63,369 bases of DNA from Hydrogenothermaceae bacterium (GTDB lineage: Bacteria > Aquificota > Aquificia > Aquificales > Hydrogenothermaceae). Positions within the stretch are counted from its first letter, which is position 1; every line of letters begins with the position of its first letter. Below, in pieces: positions 8,686-17,790 of this stretch. The stretch is taken from contig WIAL01000019.1 in the NCBI GenBank assembly GCA_015519975.1, positions 1 through 63,369 of the forward strand, written 5' to 3'. The position numbers and the translations under genes were made by a program. The notes under the pieces are model-generated. The model did not search any database. It saw nothing but the letters and a program-made list of their open reading frames with translations, and was not told the origin of the DNA.

Positions 8686-10410
8686 CTATTTATTTAAATA
8701 CTTTTTTATGTTTTGTGCAACCTTTTTAGGTATTCCAAGCCTTACTAGCTCCGATTCATTAGCATTTGCAATATTATCTATTGTTTTGTAAGTTCTGTAA
8801 AGTATTTCCTTTCTTTTTTTACCTATTCCTTCGATTTGATCTAAAACAGATTTTAATCCTTCTTTTTCTCTAAGTTTTCTATTATAAGAAATTGCAAATC
8901 TGTGGGCTTCGTCTCTTATAGTTGTGAAAAGTTTTAAAAGTATCGGATAATCATAAAGTTTTACTTCTTTTCCATCATCTGTATATATGATTTCTTCTTT
9001 TTTTGCTATAGAAAAGATTCTTAAATTTTTAAGACCTAAAGCATCTTTTACAATTAATCCCTGTTTTAAATGTCCTTTACCTCCATCTATCAAAACAAGC
9101 TGGGGAGGATTTTCCATTTCTAAATATTTTTTAAACCTTCTAAAAAGCATTTCTCTCATAGATGAATAATCATCTATACCTTTTACCGTTTTTATTTTAA
9201 ATCTTCTATACTCTTTTTTGTTCATTTTCCCTTTTTCCCAGACCACGCAGGAGCCAACATTAAACTCACCTTGAAGTGTAGATATATCAAACCCTTCTAT
9301 CCTTTCTGGAAGTTTAAAACTAAACACTTTTTCAAGCTCGCTTTCTAATGCTTTTAAATCAATAGAAGAATGTTTTATATTCTGCTTTATAAAAGAAATT
9401 ATTTCAGGAATTATGTCTATTTGCACTTTAATTTCTTTTTTTGCAACCTCAGATAACCATTTTTGTAAATTTTTAAGGTCTTCTAACTCTCTATTTATAA
9501 TTACTTTTTCAGGTATGAAGTTTCCTTGTTTATAGTAGCTCATTACTAATGAAACAATACTTTCTTCATCATCTATACCTGATGTTTTTAATTTGTCAAT
9601 TCCAATTATTCTATTTGTTCGAACTATAATAAGATAAATTTCAGGTTTACTTATATAAAATATATCAGCTTCTTTTTCTGGAATACCTATGATTTTTTGT
9701 TTTTTTATTAAATTCTCAAGGGCAGATATCTGATCTCTTACAACAGCTGCTTTTTCAAAAAGCATTTTTTGCATATACTCTTCAATTCTGTCATAAAGTT
9801 GATATATAACCTTCCCTGCATCTCCAGATAAAAATGCTTTTGCAGATTTTACGTCCAGATTATAGTCTTTTTTTGATATTTTATTAGCACAGGGAGCAGA
9901 GCAAAGTCCAAGATGATAATCAAAACATACCAAATTTCTTTTAGGTAAAGGGTCACAAGTTCTTAGCTTAAATATTTTATGTATAAGCTGTTTCATAGCC
10001 CGCGCAGTTTTTGCAGGTATAAAAGGGCCAAAATAATCCCCGTCTATTTCTCCGTACTTTCTGCTTATCTTTACTGTAGGATATTCATCATTTGTAATAA
10101 CAAGCATAGGATATCCAGAGCCAGATTTAAGCATTACATTGTACTTTGGTTTATACTGCTTTATAAGTTCATTTTCAAGTACAAATGCTTCATAATCTGA
10201 GGAAGTAATTATCCATTCAAGCTCTGTAGATTCTTCGAATATTTTTTGCTCTTTATAGTCGTACTTTAAAGCCTGCTGGTGCCCCTTTAACCTGTTTCTT
10301 AAATTTTTAGCTTTTCCTATATATATATATTTGTTTTTATTTTTAAATATATAAACGCCAGGTTTATCAGGAGCTTCTTCGATTTTCTCAAAGAGCACAG
10401 CAGCCCTCAT
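8686..10410 (-). CDS. uvrC: Excinuclease ABC subunit C (UvrC)
   Basis: This 574-residue nuclease would make both incisions in nucleotide excision repair. The N-terminal GIY-YIG domain (GVYIF ... YIYIGKAKNLRNRL, about residues 15-90) is followed by a cysteine cluster (TCDPLPKRNLVCFDYHLGLC region), a UVR domain near residue 200, an RNase H-like endonuclease domain (LVLIDGGKGH) and C-terminal helix-hairpin-helix repeats (IEGIGKKRKEIL). ATG 10410 overlaps the upstream redoxin-like gene by 23 bases. GTG 10398, which has GAGG 6 bases upstream, is an alternative start. Confidence 0.95.
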   Translation of the reverse strand: MRAAVLFEKIEEAPDKPGVYIFKNKNKYIYIGKAKNLRNRLKGHQQALKYDYKEQKIFEESTELEWIITSSDYEAFVLENELIKQYKPKYNVMLKSGSGYPMLVITNDEYPTVKISRKYGEIDGDYFGPFIPAKTARAMKQLIHKIFKLRTCDPLPKRNLVCFDYHLGLCSAPCANKISKKDYNLDVKSAKAFLSGDAGKVIYQLYDRIEEYMQKMLFEKAAVVRDQISALENLIKKQKIIGIPEKEADIFYISKPEIYLIIVRTNRIIGIDKLKTSGIDDEESIVSLVMSYYKQGNFIPEKVIINRELEDLKNLQKWLSEVAKKEIKVQIDIIPEIISFIKQNIKHSSIDLKALESELEKVFSFKLPERIEGFDISTLQGEFNVGSCVVWEKGKMNKKEYRRFKIKTVKGIDDYSSMREMLFRRFKKYLEMENPPQLVLIDGGKGHLKQGLIVKDALGLKNLRIFSIAKKEEIIYTDDGKEVKLYDYPILLKLFTTIRDEAHRFAISYNRKLREKEGLKSVLDQIEGIGKKRKEILYRTYKTIDNIANANESELVRLGIPKKVAQNIKKYLNK

Positions 10411-10747
10411 CTTCTATAAACTGGATTGTTTCCATTATTTCTTTGAAGTTTGGTATATTTTGATCTTCTGCAATTAATTGAATAATACCGTATCTATCAA
10501 CAAGTATTAAAAATTCATCTTTATTTTTTATATCAACTTTTTCTAAAAAATCTTTTGTTAGTAATTGGATATAATCTATAACTTTAACTCCAGCTTTTTC
10601 AAGCTGATCTTCATACTCAGAAAGGTCAATTTTATCTGATTTATATATTATAAAATGCCATCTATTTCTTAAATCATATACAGTTTTTCCTTTTATCCCA
10701 TCTAAAAACTCAAAATACGGAATTTGACTGCCTATTTTTGCTTTCAA
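10388..10747 (-). CDS. Redoxin-like protein lacking the peroxidatic cysteine
   Basis: This 119-residue protein resembles the AhpC/TSA thioredoxin fold: an IGSQIPYFEF start, a FIIYKS strand, and an FLILVDRYGIIQ strand typical of redoxins. The cysteine expected after the first strand (PxxxxPxC region) is absent. Its only cysteines are the pair in the C-terminal GCCAL. It may be a non-catalytic or atypical redoxin; the function is unknown. The start is TTG 10747 with AAGGAG 8 bases upstream. It overlaps uvrC by 23 bases and is probably co-transcribed with it. Confidence 0.6.
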   Translation of the reverse strand: MKAKIGSQIPYFEFLDGIKGKTVYDLRNRWHFIIYKSDKIDLSEYEDQLEKAGVKVIDYIQLLTKDFLEKVDIKNKDEFLILVDRYGIIQLIAEDQNIPNFKEIMETIQFIEDEGCCAL

Positions 10748-10902
10748 TAAATTTACTCCTTGATTAATTTTTAAAACACATAATATTATATGGCAGGTTA
10801 TAAAAATTTGTAGGTTAGTATTTGCTCCCTTAATAGTTTTTATATTATTATACTTTGCAATTTTTTAGTTAGTTTTTAAATTTTCAAATGGATGTGAAAT
10901 AA
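10748..10902. promoter_or_regulatory. Divergent promoter region
   Basis: This 155-base AT-rich gap separates the minus-strand redoxin/uvrC unit from the plus-strand PAS-GGDEF-EAL gene. On the minus strand a TATAAT hexamer lies at 10785-10790, about 38 bases before the TTG start. On the plus strand TTGCTC near 10823 followed by TATTAT/TATACT near 10846 is a candidate promoter. Neither was tested beyond motif inspection. Confidence 0.4.
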
Positions 10903-12891
10903 ATGTTAGATAAATCTTTATTTGAAGAAATATTTTATAAATCTCTAAATTCTATAGGAATAATAGATGAAAAAGGTCAATATGTTTTAATAAATAAATC
11001 TCACGAAGATCTACTTGGTTATACACTTGATGATCTTAAAGGGAAAACCCCCCAAATTCATCTTGGAAAATATTATGAAAAAGTTCTAAAAGCTTTAAAT
11101 GAGAAAGGTTATTTTTCAGGGGAAGTAGAATGTATTACAAAAGATGGTAAAAAATTAAACTGTTATTTAACAGCTTACAAAATAGAAGCTGACGGTAAAA
11201 CGTATTATGTAGGTATAAAAAGAGATATAACAGAGATAAAAGAACATCAAAAACTTATAGATTTAATTACAAATGAGTCTAATTTCGGTGTTGTAATTTA
11301 TAAGGATAAATTTATTTATACAAATCCCTATTTTAAAGAAATCACAGGTTATACAGATAAAGATATAAAAAGTTTACATGTATGGGATATTGTTGAACCT
11401 CCGTATAATGAAAAGGTAAAAGAAAATATTCAAAGAAGGCTTAAAGGTGAATTTTTCAAATACAGCGATATTCTGCCGATCAGAACAAAGAATAATGAAA
11501 TCAAATGGGTTTATATAAACTCAAACACTTTAAAATACAAAAACGAATATGTTGGTGTAACAACCTTCATAGATATTACAGAAAAAAAAGAGCTTGAAGA
11601 AAAAATTTACTTTCTGGAAAATTATGATCTTTTGACAAATCTTCCTAATAAAGAGCTATTTAAACATCAGCTGAAAAATTTGATTAAAGAAAATGAAAAA
11701 TTAAAAGAGAAAGTGGCCGTAATTTTAGTTGATATATACAACTTTACTGAAATAAATGATACTTATGGTTCGAAGGTAGGAGATGAAATACTTAAACAAA
11801 TATCTAAGAGATTATTAACTCAGTTGAATATAGCAGACATTATAGCAAGATATGGTTCTGATGAGTTTATTATCGCTATAAAAGATCCTCAAATATCAAA
11901 TATTTTTTCATACATAACTTTAGATATACTAAAAAATATTTTACAAACACCTTTTGTTATTGATGGAAAAGAGATTTACTTAAACTATAACCTTGGGATA
12001 ACAGTTTACCCTGATGATGCTCAAGATATAGAATCATTAATAGCAAATGCAGAGATAGCTTTAAAACATGCGAAAAAGAGGGGAAGTAACGAAATATATT
12101 TCTTTAATAAGAATTTAAATGAAAATGTTAAAAACAAAATAAGCTTAGTTTCAAAACTAAAAAAAGCAATTCAATTTCAGGAGTTTGAGGTTTATTTCCA
12201 GCCTAAAATAGATTTAGCAACAGAGGAAATAATAGGAGCAGAGGCTTTAGCACGGTGGGAGGTTCCACCAGACAAGTTTATACCTGTTTTAGTTGAAGCA
12301 GATTTAATGTTTGAAGCAGGATGTATAATTACTGAAAAAACATTAAAGGCTGCACAAGAACTTTTAAAAATAGATCCGAATTTAAAAATATCTATAAATA
12401 TGTCATTTGAACAGCTTAGATATGATGAATGTCCAGAAAAATTATGGGATCTGGCAGCAAAATATAAAGTTCCAGCAGAAAATATAATAGTTGAGATAAC
12501 AGAAACTGAAACAATGAAAAACCCTGAGAAAAATATAGCTAGGTTAAATGCAATAAGGGAAATGGGATTTAAAATATCCATAGATGACTTTGGTACAGGA
12601 TATTCATCTTTAAATTATTTGAAACTTATACCTGCTTCAGAAATAAAAATAGATAGATCATTTATAAATGATATGTTTTCTGATAAAAATGATCTTGAGC
12701 TTATTAAAATAATTATAAATATTGCAAAAATAATGAATTTAAAAGTTGTTGCTGAAGGTGTTGAAAATAAAGAACAGTCTATACTACTTAAAGGGCTTGG
12801 CTGTGATTATGCTCAAGGATACTATTTCTCAAAACCTTTACCTTTTGAAGAGTTTATAGATAAGTTAAGCAAAACAGTAAAAAAATATTGA
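10903..12891 (+). CDS. PAS-PAS-GGDEF-EAL cyclic-di-GMP phosphodiesterase (degenerate GGDEF)
   Basis: This 662-residue cytoplasmic sensor has two PAS domains (about 5-110 and 125-235), a GGDEF domain (about 245-415) and an EAL domain (about 425-660). The GGDEF signature reads GSDEF (318-322), so the second glycine is lost and cyclase activity is doubtful. The EAL domain keeps the catalytic set: EALARW (E447-L449), INMS, EITET, IDDFGTGYSS, IKIDRSF, AEGVEN and QGYYFSKP. The protein therefore most likely degrades c-di-GMP, with the GGDEF perhaps sensing GTP. No membrane segment is present. Its stop codon lies inside the -35 box of the following tRNA promoter. Confidence 0.9.
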   Translation: MLDKSLFEEIFYKSLNSIGIIDEKGQYVLINKSHEDLLGYTLDDLKGKTPQIHLGKYYEKVLKALNEKGYFSGEVECITKDGKKLNCYLTAYKIEADGKTYYVGIKRDITEIKEHQKLIDLITNESNFGVVIYKDKFIYTNPYFKEITGYTDKDIKSLHVWDIVEPPYNEKVKENIQRRLKGEFFKYSDILPIRTKNNEIKWVYINSNTLKYKNEYVGVTTFIDITEKKELEEKIYFLENYDLLTNLPNKELFKHQLKNLIKENEKLKEKVAVILVDIYNFTEINDTYGSKVGDEILKQISKRLLTQLNIADIIARYGSDEFIIAIKDPQISNIFSYITLDILKNILQTPFVIDGKEIYLNYNLGITVYPDDAQDIESLIANAEIALKHAKKRGSNEIYFFNKNLNENVKNKISLVSKLKKAIQFQEFEVYFQPKIDLATEEIIGAEALARWEVPPDKFIPVLVEADLMFEAGCIITEKTLKAAQELLKIDPNLKISINMSFEQLRYDECPEKLWDLAAKYKVPAENIIVEITETETMKNPEKNIARLNAIREMGFKISIDDFGTGYSSLNYLKLIPASEIKIDRSFINDMFSDKNDLELIKIIINIAKIMNLKVVAEGVENKEQSILLKGLGCDYAQGYYFSKPLPFEEFIDKLSKTVKKY

Positions 12892-12916
12892 CAAAGTCTT
12901 AAAGTTAGTATAATAT
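12888..12916 (+). promoter_or_regulatory. Promoter of the tRNA-Val/tRNA-Asp unit
   Basis: TTGACA (12888-12893) is followed by TATAAT at 12909-12914 (15-bp spacing) or the overlapping TAATAT at 12911-12916 (17-bp spacing). The mature tRNA-Val begins 13-15 bases further on. The TGA stop of the upstream gene is embedded in the TTGACA box. Confidence 0.7.
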
Positions 12917-12928
12917 ATTTACTCCATT

Positions 12929-13002
12929 GGGCGGTTAGCTCAGCTGGCTAGAGCACCTCCCTTACAAGGAGGGGGTCAGAGGTTCGAATCCTCTACCGCC
13001 CA
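12929..13002 (+). tRNA. tRNA-Val (anticodon TAC)
   Basis: The 74-base cloverleaf folds completely: acceptor GGGCGGT/ACCGCCC, D arm GCTC/GAGC, anticodon stem CCTCC/GGAGG with loop CTTACAA (anticodon TAC), a 5-base variable region, and T arm AGAGG/CCTCT with TTCGAAT. The discriminator is A, and the 3' CCA is not encoded, so it must be added post-transcriptionally. Confidence 0.97.
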
Positions 13003-13010
13003 CTAAAAAC

Positions 13011-13088
13011 GGAGCCGTAGTTCAGCCGGCCTAGAACGCTGGCCTGTCACGCCAGAGGTCGCGGGTTCGAATCCCGTCGGCTCCGCCA
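13011..13088 (+). tRNA. tRNA-Asp (anticodon GTC), CCA encoded
   Basis: Acceptor GGAGCCG/CGGCTCC, anticodon stem CTGGC/GCCAG with loop CTGTCAC (anticodon GTC), and T arm GCGGG/CCCGT (closing G-T pair) with TTCGAAT. Discriminator G is followed by an encoded CCA, unlike the tRNA-Val 8 bases upstream, with which it shares a promoter. Confidence 0.97.
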
Positions 13089-13109
13089 TTAAATCAAATA
13101 GGTAAACTA

Positions 13110-13907
13110 ATGCAAAGAAAAAGAACAAAAAAAGAATATATAGTTCACAATGTTGAAGTAGCCTTTGATATCCTATTTTTCCTGGCAAAAAATCCAAAAT
13201 CAAAAATAGAAAATATCCTTTTAGCAACAAATATTTCTTCTTATCAGCTTGAGAAAATTTTAGACGTTCTCATAAAAAGAGGATATGTTGAAGTTGATAA
13301 AAAAAAGGGTCTTTATTCTCTTGGAATCAAAAATTTTGAAATTGGATTTTCCTATCTTTCTCATGTTGAAATAAGAAAAATTGCAAAACCATATCTTCAG
13401 TACTTAGGTGAAACGATACAGGAAAATGTTTATCTTGCAGTAAGAAGCGGATGGGAAATAGTTTATATTGATGCTTATGAAGTTGATAGGCCTGTTGTTG
13501 TAAAATCGCGGGTAGGTAAGCTTCTTCCGATGTACGCATCAGCCTCCGGTAAAGTTCATCTTGCCTATATGGAAGAAAGCGAACTTGAAGAGTTTTTTAG
13601 AAATGTAAATTTAATACCATATACAGAAAAAACTATTACAGATGAAAATCTTTTAAGAGAGCATTTAAAAGAAGTTAGAGAAAAAGGATATGCTATAGAT
13701 GACGAAGAATGGGAAAATGAAGTTAGATGTTTATCTGTTCCTGTGTTTGACTATAAAGGAGAAGTCGCAGCTGCTATAACTTTATCTGGCCCATCATTTA
13801 GGGTCACCCATGAAAAACTTCTTGATATAAAAGATATTTTTTTAGAAAAATCAAAAGAACTTTCAGAAAGCTTAGGTTATAGCGAAGAATGGAAAGTAGA
13901 GTTTTAG
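13110..13907 (+). CDS. IclR family transcriptional regulator
   Basis: This 265-residue regulator has an N-terminal winged helix-turn-helix (about residues 12-75) and a C-terminal IclR effector-binding domain (about 90-260) with the family signature YAIDDEEWENEVRCLSVPVF and LSGPSFR. IclR proteins bind small carbon metabolites and repress or activate nearby genes. It starts 21 bases after the encoded CCA of tRNA-Asp, so it may be transcribed with the tRNAs. It overlaps dapE by 19 bases. The effector is unknown; the overlap suggests a link to lysine or DAP metabolism but does not prove one. Confidence 0.88.
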   Translation: MQRKRTKKEYIVHNVEVAFDILFFLAKNPKSKIENILLATNISSYQLEKILDVLIKRGYVEVDKKKGLYSLGIKNFEIGFSYLSHVEIRKIAKPYLQYLGETIQENVYLAVRSGWEIVYIDAYEVDRPVVVKSRVGKLLPMYASASGKVHLAYMEESELEEFFRNVNLIPYTEKTITDENLLREHLKEVREKGYAIDDEEWENEVRCLSVPVFDYKGEVAAAITLSGPSFRVTHEKLLDIKDIFLEKSKELSESLGYSEEWKVEF

Positions 13908-14950
13908 AACGTCTAACTGACCTTGTAAAAATCCCTTCAGTTATAGGTCAAGAAAAAGAAATAGCAGATTATACTGAAAACTTTTTAAAAAAGCATTATC
14001 CTGAAGATAAAATAATCAGACACAATAATTCACTTATAGCTTTTGATAATTTAGATCCATTAAAAAAAACATTAGCTTTAGTTGGTCATCTTGATACAGT
14101 ACCTGGAAAAAATGATTTTACTGGACAGATAATAGATAACAAGCTGTACGGTCTTGGTGCAAGTGACATGAAAGCTGGACTTGCAGTTATGATGGGATTG
14201 ATTGAGTACTTTTCAAATAAAGATAAAAAATACAATATGATTTATGTATTTTATGAAAAAGAGGAAGGTCCTTATGTTGATAATGGACTTCAGCCTCTTT
14301 TAGATGAGTATGATATTATTCAAAAAGCAGATCTTGCTTTTGCTTTAGAACCTACAGATAACAAGGTGCAGGTCGGATGTCTTGGTACGATGCATGCGTC
14401 TATAATATTTGAAGGTAAAAGAGCCCATTCTGCCCGTCCCTGGCAGGGAGAAAATGCAATTCATAAAGCTGCAGACTTTTTAAAAAGACTTGCAGATTTT
14501 GGTTATAGGGAATATGAATTTCACGGGATGAAATTTGTTGAAGTTATGAACGCAACAATGGTTGAATTTTCCGGAGGAAGGAATATTATTCCTGACAAGT
14601 TTGTTATAAATGTAAACTATAGATTTTCTCCTGGAAAAAGCATTGAAGAAGCAAAACAAGATATTCTAAATCTTGTTAACGGAGAGGCTAAAGTAGAGTT
14701 TACTGACCTTTGCCCTTCAGGAGCAGTATGTCTTCACAATCCTGTTTTATCTGAAATGATTAATAGGTTTAACTTAGAGGTTGAAGCAAAACAAGCCTGG
14801 ACAGATGTTGCAAGGCTTTCCCTTTATGGGATAGATGCTGTTAACTTTGGCCCCGGCAATCCTGAGCAAGCGCATAAAAAAAATGAATATGTTAGGATAG
14901 ATAATGTAATTAACAATTTTAAAATATTTAAAAGTTTTATTGAGGGGTAA
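13889..14950 (+). CDS. dapE: Succinyl-diaminopimelate desuccinylase DapE (M20 family)
   Basis: This 353-residue zinc hydrolase would release LL-diaminopimelate from its N-succinyl form in lysine and cell-wall synthesis. The M20 metal and catalytic motifs are present: GHLDTVP, GASDMKAG, the catalytic EKEEGPY, a conserved ALEPTDN, and a C-terminal zinc histidine in GPGNPEQAHKKNEY. The sequence looks like the DapE form common in Actinobacteria. The M20 family is broad, so another N-acyl amino acid substrate is possible. Overlap with the IclR gene implies coupled translation. dapF lies far downstream in the window (47.3 kb). Confidence 0.82.
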   Translation: MESRVLERLTDLVKIPSVIGQEKEIADYTENFLKKHYPEDKIIRHNNSLIAFDNLDPLKKTLALVGHLDTVPGKNDFTGQIIDNKLYGLGASDMKAGLAVMMGLIEYFSNKDKKYNMIYVFYEKEEGPYVDNGLQPLLDEYDIIQKADLAFALEPTDNKVQVGCLGTMHASIIFEGKRAHSARPWQGENAIHKAADFLKRLADFGYREYEFHGMKFVEVMNATMVEFSGGRNIIPDKFVINVNYRFSPGKSIEEAKQDILNLVNGEAKVEFTDLCPSGAVCLHNPVLSEMINRFNLEVEAKQAWTDVARLSLYGIDAVNFGPGNPEQAHKKNEYVRIDNVINNFKIFKSFIEG

Positions 14951-14984
14951 TTTTATATAAACACAAAAAAATTGCCATTTTGAT

Positions 14985-16670
14985 ATGTATACCAAAATTA
15001 TAGACAAACTTTCAAAGAAAATAATAATTTCTGTTACTGTTGCATTTTTATTTACATTTGCTTTACAGGTATATATTCAAAATGATGAAAAAGAAGAAAA
15101 ATTAGATATTATTTATAACTCAGACCTAAAACTAATAAACACGATTCTTGAAGATGAGAAAAACAGATTAATATCTTTAGGTTACATTCTGGCTTCTGAT
15201 GAAAAACTCCAAAAATATTTAAAAAAAAAGAAAAGAGATCAGCTGTTTAAATATTTAAACGAAAGATGGGATTTTTTTGATAGGAATTTAAGATTAAATG
15301 AAGTTCATATTATTGATAATAATGGAAACTCTTTTATAAATCTTGTAGATTACGATTACGGAGAACATAAAGATACTGGGAAATATAATGTTTTTAATTT
15401 TAGAAAAGATGTTAAAAAAGCAATCTTAAAAAAACAGCCAGTAAAAACGATTTTTATCTGCAGATATTTTGTTGGAATAAGAGCTATTATACCTATTAAA
15501 GATGAAAATGATAATATTATTGGTGCAGTATCCCTCGGGGAGTCTTTATTAAGGCTTTTCAGTAAAGAAAAAAATTCTATTGATAAAGAAATTTTAGTTT
15601 TAATAAAAAAAGGTCCTCTTAAAAGTTGTTTAAAATCAGATGCATATAGAATAATTATTTCAAAATTTACAAATTTAAAAGATTATGTGGCGTTTGGTAA
15701 TGTTGAACCTGTATTTTTAGATACTCTTATAGAAGAAGATAAAATAAAAACAAAATTCATAGAAAATGTAGAAGGAACAAATTATCTATTTTCTGTATAC
15801 AATATTTTAGATTTTAACGGCAAAGAAATTGGAAAAACTGTTTTAATTTCAGATGTTAATGATATAATTTCTGATTTTTATTTAAACATAGCTATTTCTA
15901 TTTTAATTTATTTAGTGCTTTTACTTACTATTCTTTTAATTATAAATAAATCTAAATTTAAACTTGAGAAGAAATTTGATGAAATAAAGGAAATTTTATA
16001 TAAACTTACAGAAAAAGATTTTTCTATTATTAAAGAATATGAAAAAGAAATAGATGGTTATGCATGTAACATTAAAGATATAGATGATGTTGATATTTTA
16101 AAGTTTAATTTGATAAGGCTTGGAATAGAGCTTGAAGAGCATTTAAAAGAAATGAGTGATAAAGTAAAAAAATATGCAAAAGATGCCTTTGTAGACCCAC
16201 TAACAGGCGCATTAAATAGAAGAGCATTAATAAAAGTTGGAGAAAACACTGTAGAAAATGCAAAAATAAAAAATATACCTTTATCAGTTATTTTAATAGA
16301 TATAGATTTCTTTAAGAAAATAAATGATACTTACGGCCATGACGTTGGAGATATAGTTTTAAAAGATTTTGTAAAAACAGTAAAAAATATTATTAGTAGA
16401 AGAGATATTTTAGTAAGACTTGGTGGCGAAGAGTTTTTAATCATACTTCCAGGTGCGGATAAAAAGAAATCAATTGAGATAGCAGAAAATATCAGAAAAA
16501 CTATTGAAGAAAAAGAGCTAAACATTGACGGCAAAAAAATTAAGTACACTATAAGTGCCGGCGTGGAAGAACTAAAAAATGAAGACAACAGCATATTTGA
16601 TGTTATTTTAAGGGCAGATAAAAAATTATACAAAGCTAAAAAAACTGGTAGAAATAAAGTAATTTTTTAA
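14985..16670 (+). CDS. Membrane diguanylate cyclase with double-Cache sensor
   Basis: This 561-residue protein has a membrane helix near residues 13-31, a periplasmic sensor of about 260 residues resembling a double Cache domain, a second helix near 300-325 and a C-terminal GGDEF domain. The active-site motif is GGEEF at 480-484, preceded by LVRL, so it should make c-di-GMP from two GTP. The inhibitory RxxD site before it reads SRRD, lacking the first arginine at the correct spacing, so product inhibition may be absent. The ligand is unknown. No clear ribosome-binding site precedes ATG 14985. Confidence 0.87.
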   Translation: MYTKIIDKLSKKIIISVTVAFLFTFALQVYIQNDEKEEKLDIIYNSDLKLINTILEDEKNRLISLGYILASDEKLQKYLKKKKRDQLFKYLNERWDFFDRNLRLNEVHIIDNNGNSFINLVDYDYGEHKDTGKYNVFNFRKDVKKAILKKQPVKTIFICRYFVGIRAIIPIKDENDNIIGAVSLGESLLRLFSKEKNSIDKEILVLIKKGPLKSCLKSDAYRIIISKFTNLKDYVAFGNVEPVFLDTLIEEDKIKTKFIENVEGTNYLFSVYNILDFNGKEIGKTVLISDVNDIISDFYLNIAISILIYLVLLLTILLIINKSKFKLEKKFDEIKEILYKLTEKDFSIIKEYEKEIDGYACNIKDIDDVDILKFNLIRLGIELEEHLKEMSDKVKKYAKDAFVDPLTGALNRRALIKVGENTVENAKIKNIPLSVILIDIDFFKKINDTYGHDVGDIVLKDFVKTVKNIISRRDILVRLGGEEFLIILPGADKKKSIEIAENIRKTIEEKELNIDGKKIKYTISAGVEELKNEDNSIFDVILRADKKLYKAKKTGRNKVIF

Positions 16671-16674
16671 ATTA

Positions 16675-17790
16675 ATGTTAAAAAAATTATCTTTTGCCTT
16701 ATTTGACAGCGGAGAAACAATTTTAGGAGCTCTTGTTTTCTCCACTTTTTTCCCTCTTTACATAACAAGTTATTTAGATACAAAAATTTATACATTTTTG
16801 TACGGGCTTTCCTTTGGAATTTCTTTTATTTTGGCTTTATTTTTAGGGAAATTAGCAGATGAAAAAGGATTGAGAAAAAATTTCTTCTTTTTGTTTGTCA
16901 TACTTACAGCGTTATGTGCAATAGGATTATATATATTTCATAAAACTCCCTATACAGCCTTATTGTTGTTCATTTTAATGGCTATTTTTCATCAGCAGGC
17001 TCTTGTTTTTTATAATTCTATACTACTCAATTTTAAAGAAAAAGGTTTTACTTCCGGACTTGGAGTTGCTTTTGGTTATGTAGGTTCTGCTGTTTCTTTA
17101 ATATTTTTGGCTAAGTTTTTAAATATTCCTTCTGTATTTTTAATTACAGCATTTATATTTTTAATTTTTGCTCTGCCGTCTTTAATAATTCTTAAAAATC
17201 CTTCCCACGTATCAAAAGTTTCAATTAAGAGTATACTGAAAGAAAAAAAGTTTATTTTTACAATTTTTGCTGTTCTTTCTCTTACAGAAGTTGCAAACAC
17301 TCTCATAGCAGTTATGGGGATTTACCTGAAAAAAGTTTATGGATTTGAAGATGTACAGATTTATAAAATTATTGGTATTTCGGCATTTGGGGGAATAGTA
17401 GGCGGTGTTTTCTGGGGATATTTAGCTGATAAATTTAAAATTGAAAAAATATTTTTATTTGGATTTTTATTATGGGTAACCTTTTTAGTTTTACTTCCAT
17501 TTATTTCTTCAAAATTTGTTTTTTTCATCGGCTTTTTAGCTGGCTTTTCACTTTCTCATATATGGACAGTATCAAGGATTCTAATAATTGAAAAATTTCC
17601 TCCTGAGCAAGTATCTACAAGAATGTCTTTTTTATCTTTAACAGAAAGAATTGCATCAACTACAGGATTAATTATATGGAGTTTACTTCTTTTAATTACA
17701 GGTGATAATTTTAAACTATCTGCTTTTTTAATGGTACTATTTCCTTTAATAGGTCTTCTTTTTTATAAAATTTCCTTCAAAGAAATATAA
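16675..17790 (+). CDS. Major facilitator superfamily transporter (UMF1/Atg22-like)
   Basis: This 371-residue protein has about 11-12 hydrophobic helices in two halves. The loop GKLADEKGLRKN after helix 2 and GYLADKFKIEK in the second half match the repeated MFS loop 2-3 signature. The overall pattern resembles the UMF1 group rather than drug exporters. The substrate is unknown. It begins 4 bases after the diguanylate cyclase stop without a visible ribosome-binding site, suggesting translational coupling. Its 3' end overlaps the convergent mfd by 28 bases. Confidence 0.8.
   Translation: MLKKLSFALFDSGETILGALVFSTFFPLYITSYLDTKIYTFLYGLSFGISFILALFLGKLADEKGLRKNFFFLFVILTALCAIGLYIFHKTPYTALLLFILMAIFHQQALVFYNSILLNFKEKGFTSGLGVAFGYVGSAVSLIFLAKFLNIPSVFLITAFIFLIFALPSLIILKNPSHVSKVSIKSILKEKKFIFTIFAVLSLTEVANTLIAVMGIYLKKVYGFEDVQIYKIIGISAFGGIVGGVFWGYLADKFKIEKIFLFGFLLWVTFLVLLPFISSKFVFFIGFLAGFSLSHIWTVSRILIIEKFPPEQVSTRMSFLSLTERIASTTGLIIWSLLLLITGDNFKLSAFLMVLFPLIGLLFYKISFKEI

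Noticed and set aside
13003-13230. 75-residue minus-strand open frame containing GFEPATSGVTGQ
   Set aside because: It is the antisense of tRNA-Asp and the start of iclR; this peptide is a well-known false prediction across genomes.
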